From: Amoebophrya sp. A120
Taxonomy: Eukaryota > Sar > Dinophyceae > Syndiniales > Amoebophryaceae
Length of the DNA stretch: 64,000 nucleotides
Direction of reading: 5' to 3'
Assembly: GCA_905178155.1 (NCBI GenBank)
Contig: CAJINV010000013.1
Coordinates: 176,344-240,343, forward strand
Shown here: piece by piece, positions 56,093 through 64,000 of the stretch
Numbering within the stretch: position 1 is the stretch's first letter
Layout: the number at the start of each line of letters is the position of its first letter
Notes under the pieces: generated by a model
What the model saw: the letters and a program-made list of their open reading frames with translations, nothing else
Told to the model about the DNA's origin: nothing
The model's database searches: none
Position numbers and translations under genes: made by a program

Positions 56093-57540
56093 TTAACAAC
56101 TCAAAAATTTAAACCGATAAAGAAAAATGAAGCTGCTAGTTTTGAAATTCGGATGATAGCAGCCGCGTGAGGCCATGACTAAATGGTAAATGGACGCAGA
56201 AAAAATTATCGTCTCGTAGAGTAGCAGCGATTTATTTTTCGCCCCGAGCCTAGGGATAGCGTAGGCACTACAGGTGCAGGCGCTGTCGGAGCAGGCGCTG
56301 CCGGAGCAGGCGGTGCCGGAGCAGGCGCTGCCGGAGCAGGCACTACAGGAGCAGGCGCTGTCGGAGCAGGCGCTGCCGGAGCAGGCGCTGCAAGCAGGCG
56401 CTGCAGGAGCAGGCGGTGCCGGAGCAGGTGCCGCTGGCGTACCTTTTGCAGCGGGAGCCCCGGGTGCACGGGCAGGTGTCTGTCCTCTTTGTAGCGTAAT
56501 AATCACTGCAACTTCAGGCGACGTCGCGGGAGGTGGTTTGGGAGGACAATTTTGACGACCGCTAGGAGTGGAACTGGATGGCGCAGTTGGTAGTGCCGAG
56601 CTGTTCGTCACACCCATATTGGAAATGCTCGCAACCGAAGCTGCCTCCTGCCCGGCGGGCACAGGTGCCACAACTGGAGGACCGGCAGGAAAAGTTCCAT
56701 TGTGAACCGGTCCGAGGTCTCTCCCGTGGCCCCAATGTGCTGGCGCATCCTCGGCGCCATGTGAAGGCTCTTGTGGACCCTGCACAGAAGACGTAGACGT
56801 TGGCTGCGGCGCTGATGATGGCAGGGCTTGAACGTTTGGCTGCAGGCGTGTTGCCGACGGTGCTGCAGTAGAGCCAGATGACTGCTGACGGTTTGCTCCA
56901 ACTGGGACAACAGCTTCTTGACGTGAGAGCCTACTGCGAGACCGCGACCGCGAAGCGCGACGAGTAGCCCCTGAGGAAGTAAGAGCTGAGCCACTAGCGG
57001 ATGTCGACGAGATTACTGTTGTGGTATTTGGAACCACAGAAGGGCTTTCCGCTGCTGGGTGACATGGGGCTGCGACGTCTGCCGAAGCCCGTATTGCAAT
57101 TGAAGATACACCAGATACCGACCCCGAAGAGTAATTTTGATAAGCATTTCGGACCCCAATTTGATACCGACACGATCGGGTCCCAATTCATGCTCAGTTT
57201 GCAGATCACCAGTCGGAACTGGATCCGGAAGCGGAACCCTTCTTGGGCGCATCTTGGGCTGCTGTGTACGGATGATGCGACGCAGCCGCAGCGGAGGACT
57301 CGGGCCCCCAGGCGCTTGCAGCCGCGGCACTCGCTCAACGTTGCTTTGGCTAATGTAGTAGTTCGAGGCGCTGGACGAAGATGACAGAGCAATCACTTGC
57401 GATATGGTCGCGACCTGATGGTAGAGAAATAGTAATCTTGTACAGATGGAGTAGCGCCGTTTCTGCGGCCAGCGCCAGCACGCAGCCAATCCCGGGCTGA
57501 GCTGATGAAGTGGCACGCTGGGGCGGAAAGATGCTGCCAT
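56093..57540 (-). CDS. Ser/Pro/Ala-rich protein with coding minisatellite
   Basis: ATG at 57540 (MAASFRPSVPLHQLSPGLAA). The frame runs VIALSSSSSASNYYISQSNV ... RRIIRTQQPKMRPRRVPLPD to about 57,210. A second frame then carries DVAAPCHPAAESPSVVPNTT, an Arg/Ser-rich stretch and Ala/Pro/Ser-rich text. A 131-nt intron 57079-57209 (ACTG|GTGATC ... CGGCAG|AC) would join them in phase, though its pyrimidine tract is poor. Near the C-terminus a 15-bp minisatellite encodes APA/PAP repeats; a 2-nt slip inside it switches the frame to a Cys/Ser/Ala reading (SACSDSACSC). Low-complexity throughout; no domain recognised. Confidence 0.5.
56265..56435. repeat. 15-bp minisatellite inside a coding frame
   Basis: About ten units of GGAGCAGGCGCTGCC type. 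One unit near 56,390 is two bases short (CTGCAAGCAGG). Confidence 0.8.
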
Positions 57541-58014
57541 TTTTGCATGTGCGTTCTATTCAGGAGCCAGAAGATACACAGCCTTTTGAGGCAATACCGT
57601 TCAAATACAAGAGCTGCAGCCGTGGCACTAGGCAACAATGGATTACAAATACAAGTAACTACTATCTTAAAGCCGACGACCCACAAAAAAGTTGCTGGTG
57701 AAAAGATTTTCTTTCCTTAGGAGTCAAAAATGAAACAAGGGAACGAGTGTGGATCAATCATGTCTGATTATGCTGGAAAGGCTTAGCATGAATGCAAATT
57801 TCATTTCCATGGAGCCCTTTTCCGGGACAATTCAGGATCATTCTCCATGGCGCCCTTTTTTCACTCCTGCCAGAACGCGTGAAAGTAGATCTCGTGGTAG
57901 TCAAACAAGATCACTCAACCACGACTAAAAGTGATAATAAATGCCCTAAATGTCATGATGTTTTCTATGTTTTCCCGAAACCTCAATAGGCATGTTTTCA
58001 TAATTCATCAGCTT

Positions 58015-58092
58015 ATTGTCATGCGTACCCGACTGCACCGCATCAAGAACCTTTGCGTCGTCGCCTCAAGCAACTTCGGACGCAGGAGCCTG
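58015..58092. repeat. Diverged repeat, copy 2
   Basis: Partner of 16246-16327 (ATTGTCATG ... TTCGGACGCAGGAG). It lies in a region (57.6-58.5 kb) with no supported gene. Confidence 0.5.
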
Positions 58093-58482
58093 CCCTAGGT
58101 TCAGAACCACAAGAGACACCCAGGGCGCTCTTTATTTTTTTTGTCATCCGATCTTCTTCATGAAAGAAAGTGAAACTGCGACAGAAATCCGCAGTAGAAA
58201 TGGATGGATGACACTTTCAAAAAAGATCGAGAACAACAGATCGATGTCGGATTCTGATGAAGAGCATGATAATTTCATTGAAGCCGTGTTGCTTCGACAA
58301 CCGATTGAGATCATGTGAACTTTACTTAGGTCTCCAGAGGACGCTGCTGCACTTCGGACCTTCTTGTGCAAACACCGAGAGCTTGTTTTCACCATTTACT
58401 TTAGTTCTCGGCGAAATACTAGAAGTCCAAAGATAATTATATATCGAATGTTGGCTCGCTTATGCAGACGAGATCTTCTTTT

Positions 58483-59303
58483 GCGTGTGCGTCGCCTACT
58501 GATCACACGATCAACGTGCGTGCTCCCGTGACTCGATACTTGGTCACTGACCGCAACAAAACTGCCTCTCTTTTGCAATTTTGTCTCGTTCGTTCGGTAT
58601 TAAATGGCGTCGGAGAGCGGCTTTGATTACCTGGAGCAACCTATGACTGACAGCATCAAAATCGATGATCCTGATCTCGGCGCGGACAGCTGCAGCTTGC
58701 GCCGTGGCTATCCAAAGTTGAGGCTACCTTTCCCGGAGGGAGTTCTCCTTTATTCCCTGCCCGATGGATCTTTGATGATGCGAAGCAATTGCAGATGACA
58801 GCGAAGTTATTTTCAGGGGTATCGAGCACTGGATCAACTTCAGAAGAGATCATCTCCTCCGATGCCTGTGACGCGTGAACACTGTGAAACTCTCGCACAG
58901 AGCGTCTCTCTTGAAGCCACACAACACACTCACTTCAGTTCTGTGCAAAATACATAAATACTGCTTTTATGTAGAATATGTCTGGTCTGGAACTTTGATG
59001 CTACTTCGAAACAAAAGACTTGTACAGGAGGAGGTGGAGAAGGAGAAACTCATGATGGTAAAAATGTCGTATCTCTTGTTTGACTTTATAGGCAGCGATA
59101 TGACCACAGAGCACTATTCTTGTGCGAGGATGCTGTTGCAATGTACGCAAGGCCGTGAGTGGTCGATCACGCTCTGATAGTGGCGCCATGCTGCGACAAT
59201 GCATTTGTTGGCTGTAGAGTGCAGATTGTTGGATACCGCGGTATGCATTTACACTACGAAACTTTGTTGCTGTGCAGCCATTCGGTCTCGACGGCCTCGA
59301 GCG
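58483..59303. repeat. Segmental duplication, copy 2
   Basis: Partner of 49868-50668. Here a plus-strand frame of 64 codons (58604-58798; MASESGFDYLEQPMTDSIKI ... PFPEGVLLYSLPDGSLMMRS) is open, whereas copy 1 is broken by several stops and indels. This suggests a once-coding segment now decayed in copy 1. No family recognised. Confidence 0.75.
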
Positions 59304-60153
59304 ATTCGGTATCTCTCCACTTCTATATATTCCATTTTATGTACGACTACTTAAACTTATGTATGTAATATGACATCGCGCATTCTTTTAATTCAAACTT
59401 TAGAGCGGGTGCGATTTAGATTTTCCGGAATGCTCGTCGTACATTACTTGATGATGCTTCTCAATCAATTCGTCGCTCACGATCTCCAAGATACTGCACC
59501 TGCTGCATAAAAACGCCTCTGCTCTCGTGCCTGTAGTTAGAGTTTATTTACAGATAGAGACGATACGCTAATTGAACAACAAGCAGCCAAGTTGTATTGC
59601 CTAAAAATCTACAATTGATCTAAATCGTGGCCGTTGACTGGTCATGCGGATTTGCATTTGCCCGCCAACGCTAAAGGATATCAACTGCATGGCGATAGTA
59701 TACCTTGATCATTCGGAGTGCGGCGATGGCGTTTTGCTAGAAACTGTGTAGTTTGCAAGGGAAGGTCTCGGCGTCTCGATCGGTCACTTCCAAATACACA
59801 GGAACTCGCGGATTTAACTTCCAACGCGCCCGTGGTCCACTAGAAATAGGGAAAGAAGAAAATAGATGTAGTAAGTAGTTGATGACACCTGTTTTATTTA
59901 ATATTTGACCATCGGGATTGGCATACTATTTCGGTTTCGCGCACAGAAAAATGACGAAAGCATACTGGTGCCACGTTCGAAAGCTGCACTTGGCATCAAG
60001 TCTAGCAAGCCTAGGAAGATACCTGCTTGCTTCAACGCAAGACGCCCTCTTGGTGCCCTCCTATCAAATAGAGCGGCCATTCTGAACGTTTGCTGTGACA
60101 AGAAGGCCCACGTGTGAAATCCTGACTCTGTTTTGTTCCTCGCGATTGGAATC

Positions 60154-62052
60154 CTACTCAAGTCCAGCATCTTCCTGCAGCCCGTCGGAATCTGAGTGGG
60201 ATTCGGCATCTTCCTCCTCTTCATCGCCGTCGACATGACTACGTGCGAAAATTTCATCGAAATGATATCTGCAGAGAAAAGAAACTACTGATTGCAAGCC
60301 TTCATTAGATTTTGGCTCTGGAGGCATGATGAAGCAGAGCAACCAAAGCTCAGACATACCTGAATTGCTGTCGCTTTCGCTGGTGCCCTCGTCCTCGGCT
60401 TCGAAATCGCTATCCGAAAAATCCACTTGCACTGCCTCGGCGATGATGTTGTCAGCATCGTCAAGGGCCCGCTGCGGCAGCCCGTGTGTGTAGGAGGAGG
60501 CGCCGCAAGTGATGCCGTCTAGATTGGTACCCACCTGCACCTGCCAGCTGTCCAGCGGATAGCTGAACTCTGTGGCATTTTCGAACATCCACTCCATGCT
60601 GCGCACGTTGCTGACGTTCCAAGATGCAAGTGGCTGGCTGAACATTTGCGCGTGCGAAAACATGCCCGCCATGTCTTCCACGTTGCTGACGTTCCAAGAG
60701 GCGAGGGGCTGGTTGAAATTCAGTGCACGCGTGAACATCATCCTCATGCTGCGCACGTTGCTGACGTTCCAAGAGGCGAGGGGCTGGTTGAAATACAGTG
60801 CACCACTGAGCATCGACCTCATGTTGCGCACGTTGCTGACGTTCCAAGAGGCGAGGGGCTGGTTGAAATTCTCTGCATCATAGAACATCGCCTCCATGCT
60901 GCGCGCGTTGCTGACGTTCCAAGAGGCGAGGGGCTCGTTGAAATTCCGCGCGCCCTCGAACATCCCCGCCATGTCTTTCACGTTGCTGACGTCCCAAGAT
61001 GCGAGCGGCTGGCTGAACGTTAGCGCGACCCCGAACATCCACCGCATGTTTTCCACGTTGCTGACGTTCCAAGAGGCGAGGGGCTGGTTGAAATTCTCTG
61101 CATCATAGAACATCGCCTTCATGTTGCGCGCGTTGCTGACGTTCCAAGAGGCGAGGGGCTCGTTGAAATTCCGCGCGCCGTCGAACATCTCCGCCATGTC
61201 TTTCACGTTTCTGACGTTCCAAGAGGCGAGGGGCTGGTTGAAATCCTCCGCACCGCAGAACATTCTGGTCATGTCTTCCACGTTGCCAACATCCCAATCC
61301 TCTACCGGCTGGTTGAATCGGCTCGCGTAGTTGAACATATCTCTCATACATTCCGCACCGGAAACGTCCCAGCCGCGGATGTCAAGATTAAAATCGGAGT
61401 GAAATTGAAACAAACCCCGCAAATTTTTCACACCACTTACGTCCCACGTAATAATCTTTCCGTAGACTTGTTCGTCTTCTTCAATTTTCGCCTGTTGCGC
61501 CGCAGTTCGGGTTCCGTCGCCGTTTCCTTTCTTCAAATAAGGACGGAGCGCAGCCTTTAGTTCCTCGCGGCTCTCGAAGGTTTTGGCGTAGCGTATGAAG
61601 AATGTGAGGGATGGTTTTGTCGTCTGCTCTTCGTTGTCCTCCTCCTGCAGGCCCTGCCACCAATCGGCGAAGTTTTCCTCGTCCTGCACTACGTCGAGAC
61701 TTCCTACGCTGCACTGCTGAGCCGTTTCAGCGCCCGTGGGGAAGACGGCAACGCGCCCCCAAAAACAGCTACGCTTCTTTTCCGTATTGCGTTCGGAGAG
61801 CAGCCAAGCTTTTGCAATGGCCTGCTTTACTTGCTTCTTCGTAGTTGTTGCAGCGATCCACGAGCGCGGTTCGAGACATAGCTGCTCCCCACGCAAGTCC
61901 AGGACCTTCAGTTCGAAAGTTGCAGGCGCCTCCGCAGCACTTGCGACAGAGGTGGCGCGCGAGGCTGTAGGCTCAATCTCACCTGCCGGGTTGGAGCTCG
62001 ACACTTTCGCTGTGCTTTGCCGTTTTTTGCAAGTGATTTGTGATCTGGTCCT
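60154..62052 (-). CDS. BspA/DUF285-type 25-residue repeat protein
   Basis: The exon begins at TTTTTGTCCAG|AGGACC (62052) with no in-frame ATG, so a first exon must lie to the right. An N-terminal module (FELKVLDLRGEQLCLEPRSW, about residues 45-140) resembles the start of the DUF4116 proteins in this window. About 12-13 repeats of 25 residues follow (FNQPLASWNVSNVxxMxxMF), the DUF285/BspA pattern known from surface and effector-like proteins of many protists and bacteria. The repeats alternate FNQPL, FNEPL and FSQPL, and a three-repeat block is duplicated. The tail is acidic (DFSDSDFEAEDEGTSESDSN) and ends EDAGLE at 60154. A perfect-looking 91-nt intron (60269-60359) near the end would change the C-terminus if removed. 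Confidence 0.8.
   Translation of the reverse strand, partial: RTRSQITCKKRQSTAKVSSSNPAGEIEPTASRATSVASAAEAPATFELKVLDLRGEQLCLEPRSWIAATTTKKQVKQAIAKAWLLSERNTEKKRSCFWGRVAVFPTGAETAQQCSVGSLDVVQDEENFADWWQGLQEEDNEEQTTKPSLTFFIRYAKTFESREELKAALRPYLKKGNGDGTRTAAQQAKIEEDEQVYGKIITWDVSGVKNLRGLFQFHSDFNLDIRGWDVSGAECMRDMFNYASRFNQPVEDWDVGNVEDMTRMFCGAEDFNQPLASWNVRNVKDMAEMFDGARNFNEPLASWNVSNARNMKAMFYDAENFNQPLASWNVSNVENMRWMFGVALTFSQPLASWDVSNVKDMAGMFEGARNFNEPLASWNVSNARSMEAMFYDAENFNQPLASWNVSNVRNMRSMLSGALYFNQPLASWNVSNVRSMRMMFTRALNFNQPLASWNVSNVEDMAGMFSHAQMFSQPLASWNVSNVRSMEWMFENATEFSYPLDSWQVQVGTNLDGITCGASSYTHGLPQRALDDADNIIAEAVQVDFSDSDFEAEDEGTSESDSNSGMSELWLLCFIMPPEPKSNEGLQSVVSFLCRYHFDEIFARSHVDGDEEEEDAESHSDSDGLQEDAGLE
60560..61330. 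repeat. 75-bp coding repeat array (DUF285 units)
   Basis: Tandem 75-bp units sharing GTTGCTGACGTTCCAAGAGG and GGGCTGGTTGAAATT, in frame with the 25-residue protein repeat. Two 225-bp blocks (about 60,680-60,960 and 61,000-61,210) are more alike than their neighbours, indicating a recent three-unit duplication. Confidence 0.85.
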
Positions 62053-63569
62053 CTGGACAAAAAGCGAATAAGTGAGCGACTTTTATGTGTGCCGAAAAGG
62101 TGCAAATTGGAAGAGGTGCTTCTGTGTGATTTATTTGCGCATATCTTTATCTCGTCGCTCTCGCTTCTACATCCCAATAATATTTGCCAACAGGCGTGCC
62201 TCCACTACTCTATCTTTGTTCCAAATGTGCTTCATTGCAATGAACGAAATGAAGAAAAGGAGCCTCGACATCAAGAAAAAGGGAATTCGTATGCTTCCGC
62301 CAAAAACGAAAAAGAAAACTTGTATTGCAGGAACAAAGAAAGAGTGGCCGAAGATTGTTCTTGCACCAGCACAACAAAAAAAAACACAGATGTCTAGTCA
62401 TTTCCTGTACCGATCTGCTCAGTTGGTGCTAGAGTAAAAAGAACGACAGCAATGTCTGCACTAGTGTTACTACATTTTTACGCAAAGTAGTTTAATGCTC
62501 CTATCGCATGCACGGCAGGGGCAAAGCTACTAGACTTTGTGCTGGAGATGAGGAAGCAAGGAAACATCGAAACTCTTCAATTCAAAAGTTTCTTTTCCAG
62601 CAGCCAGTCCGCAAGGCAACTCAAGAAAAAAATACGGCCCAGTAGTTTGATGATGAGTAACTGACCATGAGGTTTTCACCCAAAGGTCCGTACTCCTTCG
62701 CGCCTTCATTTGATCTATGTGCTCTAGCACCTCTCTCCCTCTATCTCTCATCCCAGCAGGCCGCTAAAGCGACGCAGAAAAAGCGTTCGTTCCCATGAAT
62801 CCTTGGTCGCAAGTAGTGCAAAAGTTGTCTCTTAGCTTTACTCGATTTAGCCCCTTCCTGGGTAATCTATCTACTTTACCTGGAAGGGACAGGGAGCGAC
62901 CGAAAACACTACTCCTAATATTAAGCCCGCGTATGATCAAGGGCTCTTGTTTCGCTGCGTGTGCCATTCTCTATCGAACCACACGGGAAGAAGCCTTTGC
63001 CGTTCACTACACGTCCTCTGGGCGCGACAACGGAATAACTGAAATTGAAAATCTGCGAAGTTGATTTTCGGCGCTGATGTGAAGCGCTCTTTTGGGAAAT
63101 TTCTAGCCTAATCGGATTTCACTAGCCTCATTGTTTGTGCAATGGCAGGCTCACATTGTACAGCTGAGGGTCTGAAGATGACAGAAGGGAGAGATGCCAA
63201 GCTGTTCCTTCATTACTTGAAATTGTCATAATCTTCGATCGGGACGAACAAGGAAGCCAAACCAAAAATGAGCTGGACCTTGTGGATATGGCTTCTCTAC
63301 GTTTTATTCGAGGATAGCTTCGTTTGCCCTTGCGTAAGTAGGAACAAGATGAAAATACTTCTACACTTGTGAAACTAACTCAGTCAATTGCAGCTAGATG
63401 TGGTCTTTACATTGTAAACTGGTTCTGGAGATACATAGGGAAATACTTGAAATAAAGCCAGCTTTCGAGATAGGGAGATAAGTAGGTAGTAAAGTGAAAG
63501 TAGAGACGCACTTCAAACAAAGCCGAAGTCGAGGAGAAAATCGGTTCTGCGTCACGTCGCATGGGTGAT
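62053..63569. other. Region without a supported gene
   Basis: Should hold the first exon and promoter of the BspA-type gene. A minus-strand frame at 62401-62210 opens MTRHLCFFLLCWCKNN, which could be a leader, but no in-phase donor was confirmed. Confidence 0.45.
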
Positions 63570-63948
63570 CTACGCGGCACTCTTTGAGGCCGAGAGCATC
63601 TCCCTCCGGATCGCGTGTCCCTCCGCCACCAGGCGCGCACAAATACGGGCTTCCTCATTCCGGAGCCGCGCAAAACAGGAGTCCGCTTCAGACCGCAGGG
63701 ATTTCCGTTCTTGCTTCACCTGCTTCTGTGCAGCATAGATTGCCTCGACAACCTGAGTCAATTTATTTGCAATTGTCGTGACTTTTCTGTATGGAATGTA
63801 AAGAAAATGGACTTCATCTCGCACAAGCTGCCTCCACATTTCTCACTTACACACACAAATCCACCACAGAAAAGATCTTCTGTACCTCCTCACCCCGTCT
63901 CAGATGCTCTGTGTAGGTCTTCGCACGATCCTCCATTGCAGCAGTCAT
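63570..63948 (-). CDS. Complete two-exon gene for an 88-residue charged helical protein
   Basis: ATG at 63948 (MTAAMEDRAKTYTEHLRR) with an in-frame stop just upstream. The donor CGGG|GTGAGG (63893) and acceptor AGAAAAG|TC (63782) remove 112 nt and keep the frame. Exon 2 reads TTIANKLTQVVEAIYAAQKQ, VKQERKSLRSEADSCFARLR, NEEARICARLVAEGHAIRRE, MLSASKSAA. The whole is predicted helical, largely coiled coil, with two Cys in the second half. No family recognised; it could be a small structural or cytoskeletal protein. The window ends just upstream, so the promoter is not seen. Confidence 0.7.
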
Positions 63949-64000
63949 TTTTTCCCGCTATTGACAGTCAAAGCGGTTTCCTTGTCCGCTGGAAGACTTA

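Noticed and set aside
1-64000. CRISPR arrays or bacterial insertion sequences
   Set aside because: No spaced identical repeats of CRISPR size and no transposase; the spliced gene structure is eukaryotic.

Overview
The window looks like nuclear DNA of a unicellular eukaryote. Coding blocks are split by introns of roughly 70-770 nt, mostly with GT...AG borders, and no bacterial operon or ribosome-binding-site structure is visible. An alveolate or dinoflagellate-type protist is a reasonable guess: there are DUF4116 repeat proteins, a BspA/DUF285 repeat protein, degenerate CCCTAAA-like repeats and long runs of genes on one strand. The species cannot be named from the sequence. Every coding region I can support lies on the minus strand, so the window reads from right to left.

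Reading right to left: 63.9-63.6 kb holds a complete two-exon gene for an 88-residue charged protein. 62.05-59.9 kb holds a BspA/DUF285 25-residue-repeat protein. 59.3-58.5 kb is one copy of an 0.8-kb duplication whose partner is at 49.9-50.7 kb. 57.5-56.1 kb holds a Ser/Pro/Ala-rich gene with a frame-shifting minisatellite. 56.0-51.0 kb is a GC-rich block of two back-to-back elements with terminal inverted repeats (TIRs). One is built from GAAC/GTTC repeats with an 81-bp perfect TIR. The other is built from dozens of TTTGTCGAAA motifs and a ~190-bp satellite, with a 108-bp TIR. 49.4-43.2 kb carries coiled-coil exons, the first with a signal peptide.

38.9-27.9 kb carries several large exons of one or more giant proteins I do not recognise, the first with a clear signal peptide. 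27.7-11.2 kb is one multi-exon gene of about 4,100 codons. Its centre is a SecA-like DEAD motor (GQVPTGEGKT, IIDESDSLMVD, GLTGT, ATNIAGRGTDI, GRTSRTGNRG). It is followed by TPR-like, coiled-coil and hydrophobic segments and a C-terminal region with an OTU-like signature (GKNACLFNAVAAQ). I checked GT-AG borders and reading phase across most of its introns. 9.55-5.65 kb is an intact DUF4116-repeat gene, and 3.6-0 kb is a tandem, apparently frameshifted paralogue that runs off the left edge.

The DUF4116 proteins and the BspA protein open with a similar short N-terminal module (LTDLGGNSL / FDLGGNRL / LDLRGEQL), which suggests a shared lineage-specific scaffold family. Nothing in the window encodes a transposase, so the TIR elements look non-autonomous.
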